Shown: positions 7,404-16,874 of the stretch, piece by piece | Layout: every line of letters begins with the position of its first letter | How positions within the stretch are numbered: position 1 is the first letter of the stretch | NCBI GenBank assembly: GCA_902623545.1 | Contig: CACNUI010000010.1 | Coordinates: forward strand, 1-56,807 | Source: an uncultured Alphaproteobacteria bacterium | GTDB lineage: Bacteria > Pseudomonadota > Alphaproteobacteria > HIMB59 > GCA-002718135 | DNA length: 56,807 bases | Direction of reading: 5' to 3' | Translations under genes and position numbers: made by a program | The notes under the pieces: generated by a model | What the model was told of the DNA's origin: nothing | The model's database searches: none | The model's input: only the letters and a program-made list of their open reading frames with translations

Positions 7404-9194
7404 ATGAAAAAAATTCTCATTATTTTTGCCATTTTTACTTTAATAATTTCACTAAGTAGACATGCATACAGTGAAAAGGTTCACGGTATTGCAATGCATG
7501 GTACTCCAAAGTACTCCAGCGATTTTGAATACCTAGACTATGTAAACCCAGATGCTCCTAAAGGTGGAACAGTGAAATTTGGATCATATGGTTCTTTTGA
7601 TAATCTTAATAGGGTTGCCTTTAAGGGATCAAAAGCTGCTGGTCTTGGGTATATTAATGATACCTTAATGAGAAGAGTCTGGGATGAAGCATTTTCTTTA
7701 TATGGCTTGATAGCTGAGAAGGTAGAATTACCTGAAAATAGATCTTCAATAACTTTTTATTTAAATCCAAATGCAACTTTTCATGATGGTTCATCTATAA
7801 CAATTGATGATGTCTTGTTTAGTCTAGAAACATTTCAAACTAAAGGCACCCCAAATCAGAAAAAAACCTATGGCAAAGTTGTTAAGACTGAATTGATAGG
7901 AAATAATGGAATAAAAATGATTTTTGAAAATAATGATGATAAAGAATTGCCTCTTATTATAGCAGGGTTTTTACCTATTATTCCGAAGAAGTTTTATGAA
8001 AATCTCGATGTAACTAAAACATTTTTGGATATTCCTCTTGGTAGTGGTCCATACCAAGTTGATAGTCTTGATCCAGGACGTCAAATTAAATACAAACGTG
8101 TTGAAAATTACTGGGCAAAAGATTTACCAGTAAATAAAGGTCTCTATAATTTTGATACAATAATTTATGATTATTACAAAGACTCAAATGTCTTAGTTGA
8201 AGCTTTTAAAGTTGGCGAATACGACTTTAGGAGAGAGTACAACGTTAAACGTTGGTTGTCAGAATATAATTTCAAAGCTGTCCAGAATGGTGAGGTAATA
8301 CTGACAGAAATGAATAACGATAGACCGGTTGGAATGAATGGTCTTGTGATGAATACAAGACGTGACATATTTAATAATAGAAATGTAAGACTTGCTTTAA
8401 GCTATGCCTATGATCACGAATGGATTAATAAAACCATATATCAAAATGCGTATGTGAGAACAGATAGTTATTTTGATAATTCACCATTAGCTTCTTCAGG
8501 TTTACCTTCCAAAGAAGAATTAGAATTATTGAATGTTTGGAAAGAAGAAATCCCAGCAGAAGTATTTACAGAAACATTTACTCCACCTATTACGGATGGA
8601 AGTGGTAATGATCGTAAAAATTTATTGAAAGCAAAAGAAATACTCGAAAAAGAGGGATGGTTTGTTAAAAATGGTAAACTCATAAAGGATGGAAAGGAAT
8701 TCAAGTTTGAGTTCTTAATTGTCAGTCCATCTGATGAGAAGATTGCCTTAGCCTATCAAAGTAATCTGAAAAAACTTGGTATAACAATGAATGTAAGAAC
8801 TGTTGATTCATCACAATATCAAGAACGTCTCTTAAGTTATGATTTTGATATGATTAAAAGATACTGGGGCGTTAGTTTAAGCCCAGGAAATGAGCAACAA
8901 TTTTATTGGGGATCAGAAGTTGGTCAAAAAGATGGAAGTAGGAATTATCCTGGCATTAATAGTCCTGCTGTTGATGCAATGATTGAAAAACTTATTAATG
9001 CAGAAAATAGAGAGGAATTAACAACGGCAATTCACGCTCTAGATAGGATATTATTATGGGGTCATTATGTAATTCCTCTTTATCATAGCAACAAGGACAG
9101 AATGGCTTATTGGGATTTTTTTGAATATCCTGATGAAATTCCACTTTACGGAATTGTAATTGAGTCCTGGTGGATAAATAAAAACAAACAATAA
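7404..9194 (+). CDS. ABC transporter solute-binding protein, family 5 (YejA-like)
   Basis: 596-residue periplasmic binding protein with a signal peptide (about 1-24, ending HAYS before EKVHGIAMHG). The opening, with YLDYVNPDAPKGG at about 45-57, is characteristic of YejA-type oligopeptide-binding proteins. The C-terminal part has the family pattern for substrate closure, and the C-terminal SWWINK is also typical. No permease or ATPase gene adjoins, so it must work with a transporter encoded elsewhere, possibly a YejBEF set. It is followed 21 nt later by an EamA gene. No lipobox is seen, so it is a soluble periplasmic protein. Confidence 0.9.
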   Translation: MKKILIIFAIFTLIISLSRHAYSEKVHGIAMHGTPKYSSDFEYLDYVNPDAPKGGTVKFGSYGSFDNLNRVAFKGSKAAGLGYINDTLMRRVWDEAFSLYGLIAEKVELPENRSSITFYLNPNATFHDGSSITIDDVLFSLETFQTKGTPNQKKTYGKVVKTELIGNNGIKMIFENNDDKELPLIIAGFLPIIPKKFYENLDVTKTFLDIPLGSGPYQVDSLDPGRQIKYKRVENYWAKDLPVNKGLYNFDTIIYDYYKDSNVLVEAFKVGEYDFRREYNVKRWLSEYNFKAVQNGEVILTEMNNDRPVGMNGLVMNTRRDIFNNRNVRLALSYAYDHEWINKTIYQNAYVRTDSYFDNSPLASSGLPSKEELELLNVWKEEIPAEVFTETFTPPITDGSGNDRKNLLKAKEILEKEGWFVKNGKLIKDGKEFKFEFLIVSPSDEKIALAYQSNLKKLGITMNVRTVDSSQYQERLLSYDFDMIKRYWGVSLSPGNEQQFYWGSEVGQKDGSRNYPGINSPAVDAMIEKLINAENREELTTAIHALDRILLWGHYVIPLYHSNKDRMAYWDFFEYPDEIPLYGIVIESWWINKNKQ

Positions 9195-9215
9195 TATAAG
9201 TTAATTAAAATTTTT

Positions 9216-10100
9216 ATGAGTCATACAAGAGCTAATATACTAATGTTAATTGCTTCACTTATTTGGGGTACAGCATTCGTAAGTCAAACTACAGGGATGG
9301 GAGCGATAGGTCCTTTTACTTTTAGCTTTGGAAGATTCTTTTTTGCTTTTTTAACAGTAATTCCATTTGCTATTTATCTAGAGCAGCAAAATGTTTTAAA
9401 AATATTGAGTGATAGAAAAAAAATTTATCTTTGTTTGGCTACAGGTTTTTTTCTTTTTGGTGGGATGGGCCTGCAACAATACGCTTTACAAAAATCATTA
9501 ATATCAAATGCAGCCTTTCTTAGTACTCTTTATGTTCCTTTTGTTGGTATAATTTCAAGATTTATAATTAAAAAACAGGTGCACTGGATTATTTGGATTG
9601 CCATTTTACTTTGTTTATATGGATCATATCTTTTGTCCTCTAATCAATCAGTTGAAATTCAACAATCAGATTCACTCTTGTTTATTGCTGCTTTATTTTT
9701 TGCTTTGCATATCATTTGTATTGATATTTTTATGAAAGAACTTAACAGTCCTTTTTTATTTGGAAGTATTCAGTACTTTATTGTTTTTATTTTATCTATG
9801 ATTTTAGCCTTCATGTGGGAGGAGCCAAAGATCTCAAATATGCAAATTGAATGGTTTGAAATTTTATACACGGGAATTTTTTCTGCTGGTATTGGATATA
9901 CACTTCAAATTATTGCTCAACATAAAGCTAATCCTGCTCCAGCTGCAATTATTTTATCAATGGAGTCAGTCTTTGCTGCAATAGCAGGTTGGATACTTTT
10001 AAATCAAGTTTTAGACACACAAAAAATACTTGGATGCCTTGCAATATTTGTTGGAGTCATTATAGTACAATTAGTACCAATAATTATTAAACAAAAATGA
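9216..10100 (+). CDS. EamA-family (DMT) transporter
   Basis: 294 residues, about ten membrane spans in two EamA repeats. The N-terminal segment IWGTAFVSQTTGMGAIGPFTF and the repeat-two segment around PAPAAIILSMESVFAAIAGW are classical for the RhaT/EamA group. The stop overlaps the start of the PfkB-family kinase by 4 nt (ATGA), so the two are translationally coupled. The partner kinase hints at a nucleoside- or sugar-related substrate, but this is context inference only. Confidence 0.87.
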   Translation: MSHTRANILMLIASLIWGTAFVSQTTGMGAIGPFTFSFGRFFFAFLTVIPFAIYLEQQNVLKILSDRKKIYLCLATGFFLFGGMGLQQYALQKSLISNAAFLSTLYVPFVGIISRFIIKKQVHWIIWIAILLCLYGSYLLSSNQSVEIQQSDSLLFIAALFFALHIICIDIFMKELNSPFLFGSIQYFIVFILSMILAFMWEEPKISNMQIEWFEILYTGIFSAGIGYTLQIIAQHKANPAPAAIILSMESVFAAIAGWILLNQVLDTQKILGCLAIFVGVIIVQLVPIIIKQK

Positions 10101-11071
10101 GTGATAAATTAGACGTAGTTGGAATTGGAAATGCAATGGTAGATGCCATAATTCCTTCCAATCAAAGTGAAATTGAAAAACATGAAATTAATAGAGATTC
10201 TATGAATCTTATTGATGAAAACTTAAAAAATAATTTGCATGAAAGTTATTCCATCAGAGAAATGGCTGGTGGAGGTTCACTGGGAAACTCCATGTTTGGA
10301 ATCACCTCTTTTGGCGGTAATGGAAGTTTTATTGGAAAAATTAAAAATGATGAAATTGGAACATATCTTCAAAAAGATATGATCAGGGAAGGACTAAGAT
10401 TTCCGTTGGGATTTACATCTCCTGATATTTCAACTGGATGTTGTACAATTTTTGTTGAAGAAGATGGAACAAGAACAATGTGTACTTTTCTTGGTGCTGG
10501 AACATTAATAGGGCCTGAAGATATAAAAGAGGATGATATTAAAAATCATAAGATCGCATATTTGGAAGGCTACTTGTGGGACAATGAGAATGCAAAAAAA
10601 GCTATGAAAAAAATGGTGGATATTTGCAAAGCTGATAATCAAAAAATTGCATTTACTTTATCTGATCTTTTTTGTGTTGATAGACACAGAGATTCTTTTA
10701 AAGAATTAATAACTAAGAATGTTGATATTCTTTTTGCTAACGAAGATGAAATCAAAGCAATGGCACAAACAGAAAGTTTTGAAGAAGGTCTAGAATATGC
10801 AAAATCATTAAATATAATTGCTGCTATTACTAAAGGAAGTAGTGGATCAGTAATTATTTCTGGTAATGACATCACTGAAGTTGCTGCAAAAAAAGTAGAA
10901 AAAGTTGTAGATACAACTGGAGCTGGGGATTTATTTGCAGCTGGTTTTTTATTTGGTTATTCTAAAGGTAAAGCAATTGATGAATGTGGTAATTATGCAT
11001 CAATTGCCGCTGCAGAAATTATTTCACATTATGGCGCAAGACCTTTGGTAAAATTGTCTAGTTTAATTTAG
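10097..11071 (+). CDS. PfkB-family carbohydrate kinase, adenosine-kinase-like
   Basis: 324-residue ribokinase-fold kinase. The N-terminal VGIGNAMVDAI and the sugar-binding GGGSLGNSMFGI are in place. The C-terminal PfkB signature DTTGAGD ends at Asp278, the catalytic base, with the GAGD anion hole at 275-278. The overall pattern is closest to the bacterial adenosine/inosine-kinase-like branch. It would phosphorylate a nucleoside or sugar with ATP in the cytoplasm. It overlaps the EamA gene upstream (4 nt) and is convergent with an adenosine deaminase gene (14 nt overlap), which supports a purine nucleoside role. Exact substrate is uncertain. Confidence 0.87.
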   Translation: MSDKLDVVGIGNAMVDAIIPSNQSEIEKHEINRDSMNLIDENLKNNLHESYSIREMAGGGSLGNSMFGITSFGGNGSFIGKIKNDEIGTYLQKDMIREGLRFPLGFTSPDISTGCCTIFVEEDGTRTMCTFLGAGTLIGPEDIKEDDIKNHKIAYLEGYLWDNENAKKAMKKMVDICKADNQKIAFTLSDLFCVDRHRDSFKELITKNVDILFANEDEIKAMAQTESFEEGLEYAKSLNIIAAITKGSSGSVIISGNDITEVAAKKVEKVVDTTGAGDLFAAGFLFGYSKGKAIDECGNYASIAAAEIISHYGARPLVKLSSLI

Positions 11072-12038
11072 CTAATAACTTATTTTTATTTTCTTCATCA
11101 CAAAAGGAATATTTAATTGCGTTATGAGTAAGGGAGATTAGTTCCTTTTCATTTAAGCCTAAATCTTCCATGACTTTGTATTCACCGTTTATCGTTGCAT
11201 TAAAAAAAGGAGGGTCATCAGAATTGACCGTAACTTTTACTCCTTGATCAAATAATGTTTTTACAGGATGATCTACATAATCTTCATAAATCTTGGTTGC
11301 AATATTACTTGTTGGACAAGTTTCTAGAATAATATCTTTCTCAATTATTTCTTTAACTAAATTAGGATCCTCTATTGATCGAACTCCATGGCCTAATCTT
11401 GTTGGATGCAGAAGGTTAATAGCATTTCTTATATTTACAGGACCATCCCATTCACCTGCATGAACAGTAATTGGAAAATTTTCTTTCTTTAACATATCAA
11501 ATGTTTCAACAAATAAATTTGGCGGAAAATGAAGCTCATCCCCAGCCAAACCAAAACCAACTAAACAAGGATGAGGATTATTTAAAACTTCTCTTGCAGT
11601 TCCTTGTACTGACTCTGGTCCTAAATGTCTGATCCCATTCATTATGTAACGTGAAACAATACCAAAATCCTCTTCAGCTTTTTTGGAAGCTTCATAAACT
11701 CCTTCAATAAAAGAATGATACGTCATACCTTTTTCTTTAGCATGAGTTGAGGAAATCATCGCTTCAACATAAATTACATTATTAGCGGCACAATCTTTTA
11801 AATATTCATAAGTTAATTCAAAATAATCTTCTGGCGTATGTATAACAGAAGTAACTATGTCGTATTTTTTTATAAAATCATAAAAATCATCCCATTGATA
11901 TGCGTACTTTGAACCAAAAATTTCTTCGGATATTTGATGATTATTTCGTTTGGCAAATTTCTTACATAAATCTGGCGTAATAGTTGCCTCTAAATGAACA
12001 TGAATTTCTGCTTTTTTAACTGAATTAAAAATATTCAT
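11058..12038 (-). CDS. Adenosine/adenine deaminase family enzyme
   Basis: Metal-dependent amidohydrolase that converts adenosine to inosine (or adenine to hypoxanthine). The 326-residue reading starts at MNIFNSVKKAE. Metal and catalytic residues are visible: His13 and His15 (EIHVHLE), His193 and Glu196 (VHAGEW), His217 (LGHGVR), and Asp274-Asp275 (NSDDP). The frame stays open another 43 codons upstream to 12167, but that part is basic, lacks homology and would overlap the M48 gene, so I reject it. Adenosine and adenine deaminases share these motifs, so the substrate is not settled. Its neighbour is an adenosine-kinase-like gene. Confidence 0.88.
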   Translation of the reverse strand: MNIFNSVKKAEIHVHLEATITPDLCKKFAKRNNHQISEEIFGSKYAYQWDDFYDFIKKYDIVTSVIHTPEDYFELTYEYLKDCAANNVIYVEAMISSTHAKEKGMTYHSFIEGVYEASKKAEEDFGIVSRYIMNGIRHLGPESVQGTAREVLNNPHPCLVGFGLAGDELHFPPNLFVETFDMLKKENFPITVHAGEWDGPVNIRNAINLLHPTRLGHGVRSIEDPNLVKEIIEKDIILETCPTSNIATKIYEDYVDHPVKTLFDQGVKVTVNSDDPPFFNATINGEYKVMEDLGLNEKELISLTHNAIKYSFCDEENKNKLLAKLN

Positions 12039-12067
12039 ATATATAAAATTACCTATATAATAATAAT

Positions 12068-12979
12068 ATGGAAGCAAGAATAAACAGAAGAAGCTTTGTT
12101 TTTGGCGCAAGTTGTTCTTTGTGTGGTTCAGTGATTTTACCATCATGTACACAAGTACCTTTAACAAATAGAAGTCAGCTAAATTTATATGATAGTAACT
12201 TGCCTATAATTTTAATGGGTGGAGGTGTAGCTGGTCTTCCAAAAGTTTATCCAAATGAAAGAGCTCTAAATAAAGAAGTTGAAAAAACATATTCAAAATT
12301 TTTATCAAAAGCTAAAGAAGATAAAATTCTTTTGGATAACACAGATGAATCTAAAAAAATTGAGGAGATTGGAACAGAAATTTATACCTCTCTAGATACA
12401 TTTTATATTAGTAAGCGTGAAAAAAATCCTGTAGAAAATTTTAATTGGCAGTTTGCACTAATTGAATCTGATACAAAAAATGCGTGGTGTATGCCTGGTG
12501 GTAAAATTGCTTTCTATACTGGTATACTTCCTGTTTGTAAAAATGATGATGGGATTGCAGCAGTTATGGGGCATGAAATTGCGCATGCATTTGCAAGACA
12601 CACTGTAGAAAAATTAACCCAGGCGTCTATGATTCAAATGGCAACAATTGGAATATCACGAAGTAGATATGCAGAACTTTTAAATAAATCTTTAAGAGTT
12701 GGTAATGTAGGTGGTAATGTTTACAACTCAGTTGTTAAGTATGGAATTTTTCTTCCTTTTAGTAGAAAAATGGAGAGTGAAGCTGATTACTTAGGCATGG
12801 GATTTATGAATCTTGCAGGATTTAATATCAAGGAGCCTGCTAAACTATGGCAAAGAATGATGGCTGGTCAAGAAGGAAGAGTGCCTGAATTTATGGGGTC
12901 ACATCCTAGTCCTGATAATAGATCTAAAAAGTTTCTTGAATGGGAAAGTGAAATTTTAGATAAATTTCCTCAAGTTTAA
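12068..12979 (+). CDS. M48-family metalloprotease, Tat-type lipoprotein
   Basis: 303-residue zinc peptidase of the Oma1/LoiP/BepA type. The N-terminus has twin arginines (RINRRSF at 4-10) and a lipobox ending at Cys27 (ILPSC), so it is probably Tat-exported and lipid-anchored on the periplasmic side. The zinc site is HEIAH at 169-173 and the third ligand lies in ESEADYLG. No transmembrane helices flank the domain, unlike HtpX. This group degrades misfolded envelope proteins. It starts 30 nt from the divergent deaminase and is followed 21 nt later by the iron transporter ATPase. Confidence 0.9.
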   Translation: MEARINRRSFVFGASCSLCGSVILPSCTQVPLTNRSQLNLYDSNLPIILMGGGVAGLPKVYPNERALNKEVEKTYSKFLSKAKEDKILLDNTDESKKIEEIGTEIYTSLDTFYISKREKNPVENFNWQFALIESDTKNAWCMPGGKIAFYTGILPVCKNDDGIAAVMGHEIAHAFARHTVEKLTQASMIQMATIGISRSRYAELLNKSLRVGNVGGNVYNSVVKYGIFLPFSRKMESEADYLGMGFMNLAGFNIKEPAKLWQRMMAGQEGRVPEFMGSHPSPDNRSKKFLEWESEILDKFPQV

Positions 12980-13000
12980 TTTTAGTGTAATAGGTATTTT

Positions 13001-14047
13001 ATGATTGCTGTTGAAGTTAAAGATCTTACTCACTCTATTAATGATAAAAAAATTTTAAATAATATTAATTTTAATCTCAATAAAGATAGTATCTCTTGTA
13101 TTTTGGGACCGTCAGGTAGTGGAAAAACTACTTTATTAAAACTTATAGCAGGTCTTGAAAAAGTACAGTCAGGGAAAATTATTATTAATGGTGAAGAAGT
13201 AAGTAGTGCAGCAAAACACTTACCTACAGAAAAAAGAAAAATTGGTTTTTTATTTCAAGATTACGCTTTATTCCCGCATTTGACAGTAAAAGAAAATTTG
13301 AGATTTCCAACTAATGCTAAAAATTCAACTAATAATGTTGATGAAATTATTGAATTAATTAAATTACCAAATTCACTAGACAAATACCCACACGAGTTAA
13401 GTGGTGGTGAACAACAGAGAGTTGCTCTTGCACGATCTATAATTTCACAACCTGATTTACTATTATTAGATGAGCCTTTTTCAAGTTTGGATTTAAGCCT
13501 TCGAGAAGAGGTGAGAGATGATACGCTGCATCTTTTACAAAAATCAAATGTGTCTGTAATTATAGTCACTCATGATCCTTTCGAAGCAATGTTTATCTCA
13601 AATCATATAAATATTTTTGATAAATCAGGTTCGATTGTACAGTCAGGAACTCCAAATGATCTCTATAACAATCCAAAAAATTCATATGTTACAGGTTTTT
13701 TTGGTGAAACAAATAAATTTGAAGGTATCGTTAAAGAATCTCACATTTACACACCGGTTGGGAAAATTAAAACACCTGGAAATTTAGAAGGTGAAAAAGT
13801 TGTGGTACACATAAGACCTCAAGGTATAAAACTCAACAAACAACCAACACCAGTTAATGGAATTAAAGGAACCGTTATGGCATCAAAATTAATGGGGTCA
13901 TTTAGTTTTATCCATTTATCTGTTTTAGATAATAATAATGAAGTTGTTCATGTTCATAGCCACATGCCTGCTGACTTTAATCCAAAACAATCGTCTGCAG
14001 TCGAGATAGAAATTGATAATGAACAGGCTTACATATTTAAGAATTAA
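13001..14047 (+). CDS. fbpC: Fe(III) ABC transporter ATPase (FbpC/AfuC type)
   Basis: 348-residue ATPase. Walker A is GPSGSGKT at 36-43, the signature LSGGEQQRVALARS, Walker B LLLDEPFSSLD, the switch histidine in VTHDPFEAM, and a C-terminal TOBE domain (VVVHIRPQGI onward). It is encoded opposite to the permease and binding protein, and the two stops are only 3 nt apart. Because fbpB and fbpA lie on the other strand, this gene must be expressed from its own promoter or from read-through of the M48 protease gene. The assignment to iron rests on the adjacent FbpAB pair. Confidence 0.9.
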   Translation: MIAVEVKDLTHSINDKKILNNINFNLNKDSISCILGPSGSGKTTLLKLIAGLEKVQSGKIIINGEEVSSAAKHLPTEKRKIGFLFQDYALFPHLTVKENLRFPTNAKNSTNNVDEIIELIKLPNSLDKYPHELSGGEQQRVALARSIISQPDLLLLDEPFSSLDLSLREEVRDDTLHLLQKSNVSVIIVTHDPFEAMFISNHINIFDKSGSIVQSGTPNDLYNNPKNSYVTGFFGETNKFEGIVKESHIYTPVGKIKTPGNLEGEKVVVHIRPQGIKLNKQPTPVNGIKGTVMASKLMGSFSFIHLSVLDNNNEVVHVHSHMPADFNPKQSSAVEIEIDNEQAYIFKN

Positions 14048-14050
14048 GTT

Positions 14051-15646
14051 TTAGTTTTTTATTGATTTAGTAATTGTTCTGTTAAGAAAAATTACTGGTC
14101 CTAATCCAGCAATAACGATAATTAGAGCTGCAAATGCTGACTCCTCCAACATTTCATCAGAGGCATATTGATAAACATAGGTTGCGAGTGTCTCAAAATT
14201 AAATGGTCTTAATAAAAGAGTTATTGGAAGTTCTTTTAAGATGTCTACGAAAACTAGTATTCCTCCAACTAATAAATTTGTATACAGCAATGGTAATATA
14301 ATTTTTCTTATACTTTTGAAAAAACTAACACCCATTGTTCTTGATGCATCTAATAAGTTTGGATGAATTCTTGAAATACCTGATGTAATGGCTCCATTAC
14401 CAACTGCTAAAAATCTTATACTATACGCAAATAATAAAATTATAAATCCACCAACAGCATAACTCATACGAAAATAAATTAAATCATTAAGCCACCCAAC
14501 AAATACCACTATTCCAACAGCAAGAATTGTTCCTGGAAAAGCATAACCAGAAGAAGCAAAAAAAATTAAAATTTTTTGGAAATTATTTGATTTATATGCA
14601 CCAACTATAATCATTAATAAGGAGAGCAACATAATGAATGATGAAGAAATAAATGCTAAAGATATGCTTGAAATTGTTATTTGAAAAATTTCAATAAAAT
14701 TTATTATAGAATAACCTTTAATTACAAAATTCAATAAAATTGAAACAGGTATTATAAAACCAAGACTTAAAGGTATTAGGCAAATTAAAAACAATAAAAA
14801 ATTTTTAACTCCAGAAACTGCTTGGGTTGGTGTATAAGATGCGCCACTGTACTTTTCATGAAATTTTCTGCTACGCCTACCCAAATACTCTAAAGTTAAA
14901 AGTACTATAACAATCATAAATAAAATACTAGAAATCTGTGATGCGCCAGATAAACTATTCATTCCTAGCCAAACATTAAATACACCTAAGGTTAATGTTT
15001 CAATAGCAAAATAATCAACTGTCCCAAAATCAGAAATTGTTTCCATTAGTACTAAGGCTAAACCTGCAATTATACCTGGACGACCAAATGGAATAGCAAC
15101 ATTTAAGAAGGAATTCCTTCCGTAAATAGAACTAGTTTGAAAAAAAGATATAGGAGTCGTTATAAATGATGCTCTAGTCATTAAATATACATATGGATAC
15201 AATACAGATGACATTACCAAAATTGCACCTCCCATTGATCTCACATTTGGAAACCAGTAATCTTTCGTGCTCGTCCAACCAAATATGTCTCTTAACAATG
15301 ATTGAAGAGGACCAGCATATTCAAAAAAGTCAGTATAAGTATAAGCAATAATATAAGCTGGGACAGCAGCTGGTAATAATAACATCCATTCGAAAAATTT
15401 TTTCCCAAAAAAATTATATCTTGTCACTATCCAAGCAGTAGTTAAACCAAAAACTAAACTTAATCCTCCAACACCAAACATTAGAATTATTGTATTGGTC
15501 AGATATCTGGGCAAAACGGTTGAAAATAAATGTGGCCATAGTGATGTGTCGCCTAAGATCGCGTAATAAAATATTGAAAAAATAGGGGCGATAATTACTA
15601 AAGCAATTATCGCCACAGAATAGGACCATAAATTAAAATTTATCAA
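14051..15646 (-). CDS. fbpB: Fe(III) ABC transporter permease (FbpB type)
   Basis: 531-residue inner-membrane permease with about twelve spans, a fused pair of binding-protein-dependent permease domains as usual for FbpB/AfuB. Two EAA-like loops are visible, including GRNSFLNVAIPFGRPGIIAG in the first half and DASRTMGVSFFKSIRKIILP in the second. It follows fbpA by 17 nt on the same strand and ends 3 nt from the convergent fbpC stop. No truncation is seen. It moves iron delivered by FbpA across the inner membrane. Confidence 0.93.
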   Translation of the reverse strand: MINFNLWSYSVAIIALVIIAPIFSIFYYAILGDTSLWPHLFSTVLPRYLTNTIILMFGVGGLSLVFGLTTAWIVTRYNFFGKKFFEWMLLLPAAVPAYIIAYTYTDFFEYAGPLQSLLRDIFGWTSTKDYWFPNVRSMGGAILVMSSVLYPYVYLMTRASFITTPISFFQTSSIYGRNSFLNVAIPFGRPGIIAGLALVLMETISDFGTVDYFAIETLTLGVFNVWLGMNSLSGASQISSILFMIVIVLLTLEYLGRRSRKFHEKYSGASYTPTQAVSGVKNFLLFLICLIPLSLGFIIPVSILLNFVIKGYSIINFIEIFQITISSISLAFISSSFIMLLSLLMIIVGAYKSNNFQKILIFFASSGYAFPGTILAVGIVVFVGWLNDLIYFRMSYAVGGFIILLFAYSIRFLAVGNGAITSGISRIHPNLLDASRTMGVSFFKSIRKIILPLLYTNLLVGGILVFVDILKELPITLLLRPFNFETLATYVYQYASDEMLEESAFAALIIVIAGLGPVIFLNRTITKSIKN

Positions 15647-15663
15647 AACAGCTAACCTATAAT

Positions 15664-16677
15664 TTACCAGCCTACTCTATCAATGATTTTCTGAGCTACT
15701 GGAGCAAGTTCTGCAAGTTTTTCAACAGGCAGTTTATCTTCTTTAAACTCGCCCCATGATTTTAACTCATCAGTTAATTGCATATCTGGATTAACTGGAT
15801 ATTCATAGTTTATAGAACTGTAAAGGACTTGTGCTTTTGGCTGAGTAAGAAATTCAAGTAGTGCAATCGCATTGTCTTTATTTTTAGAGTACTTTATCAC
15901 ACCTCCACCAGCAACATTAATGTGATTCCCTCTGTCTTTTTGATTAGTAAAAACTAACTCTATTGAGTTAGCCCACTCTTTTTGTTCTGGATTCTTTTCA
16001 TTAAATTTCATTTTTCCAAAATAATATGTATTCATTACAGCAATATCACAGACACCTTCATAAATTGCTTTTGCTTGAGCTCTATCATTACCCTCAGGTT
16101 TACGTGCTAAATTTGCAACAACGCCTGCAGCCCATTCTTCAGCAATAACTTCTCCATTTGCAGCAATTATTGAAGCTAAAAGTGATCTATTATAGTCATG
16201 GCTGCCAGGTCTTGTACAAATTTTACCTTTCCATTTTGGATCAGATAAATCTTCTATTCTTTTAATTGAGTCTGTAGATACTCTTTCTTTTGATATTGCA
16301 ACAATTCTAGCTCTCTTTGAAAGTGCAAACCATTTATTATTACTGTCTCTTAAATAATTTGGAATATTCATATTCAAAATATCTGAATTGATTGATTGTA
16401 AAATATCCTTTTCAACAAATTGATTTAACCTTGCTATATCAACTGTTAATACCAAGTCAGCAGGTGTATCTTCACCTTCAGCTAAAACTCTTTCTAGCAA
16501 TCCTTTTTTTGCGTGTAAAACATTTACCTTTATGCCAGTCAATTTTGTAAATTCCTCAAAGAAAGGATCTATTAAAATTGGCTGCCTGTAAGAATAAACA
16601 TTAACCTCTTTGGCAAACAAGTTTAGTGAAATGGTAGATGCAATTAGTATCAATAGTAATCTAAAAATAATTTTCAT
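15664..16677 (-). CDS. fbpA: Fe(III)-binding periplasmic protein (FbpA/AfuA type)
   Basis: 337-residue class II ferric-binding protein. The signal peptide is about 1-22 (ending NLFA before KEVNVYSYRQ). The paired iron-ligand tyrosines are Tyr218 and Tyr219 in MNTYYFGK, and Tyr28/Tyr30 lie at the N-terminal lobe. It is first in the fbpA-fbpB operon. A perfect 9-bp palindrome sits 18 nt upstream of the start, next to an A-rich run and a GAAGG ribosome-binding site, and is the best candidate for its control element. Confidence 0.93.
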   Translation of the reverse strand: MKIIFRLLLILIASTISLNLFAKEVNVYSYRQPILIDPFFEEFTKLTGIKVNVLHAKKGLLERVLAEGEDTPADLVLTVDIARLNQFVEKDILQSINSDILNMNIPNYLRDSNNKWFALSKRARIVAISKERVSTDSIKRIEDLSDPKWKGKICTRPGSHDYNRSLLASIIAANGEVIAEEWAAGVVANLARKPEGNDRAQAKAIYEGVCDIAVMNTYYFGKMKFNEKNPEQKEWANSIELVFTNQKDRGNHINVAGGGVIKYSKNKDNAIALLEFLTQPKAQVLYSSINYEYPVNPDMQLTDELKSWGEFKEDKLPVEKLAELAPVAQKIIDRVGW

Positions 16678-16694
16678 ATAACCTTCTTTTTTTT

Positions 16695-16717
16695 GTGGAG
16701 ATAATAAATATCTCCAC
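16695..16717 (-). promoter_or_regulatory. Perfect 9-bp palindrome upstream of fbpA (operator or 5'UTR hairpin)
   Basis: GTGGAGATA, five bases, TATCTCCAC. Read on the fbpA strand it is followed by eight A and the ribosome-binding site. It is not a canonical terminator on either strand because no T run follows it. It does not match the Irr, RirA or Fur consensus I know, so it may be a different operator or a leader hairpin. Confidence 0.55.
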
Positions 16718-16837
16718 GTTCTATGATTAAGAATCTTATTAAAAATTATCAGAATACGAATGTAGATCTATATGAATTTTTTTTTAATATCAGTGTTATT
16801 AAAATTCATAAAATTGGATTTATTCTAAATTTAAAGC

Positions 16838-16865
16838 TAAAAATGTTGGGGCCACTTTGGACCCC
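16838..16865 (-). terminator. Probable rho-independent terminator of hsp20
   Basis: On the minus strand, just after the hsp20 stop, GGGG and CC pair with GG and CCCC around a 5-nt loop with one bulged base (16848-16865). It is followed after a few bases by ATTTTT. The stem is GC-rich in an otherwise AT-rich context. The T run is short, so strength is uncertain. Confidence 0.55.
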
Positions 16866-16874
16866 TATCCAAAA

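Noticed and set aside
12039..12167. 43-codon N-terminal extension of the adenosine deaminase frame
   Set aside because: The extension is basic and unlike the family, overlaps the divergent M48 gene, and the family start aligns with the ATG at 12038.
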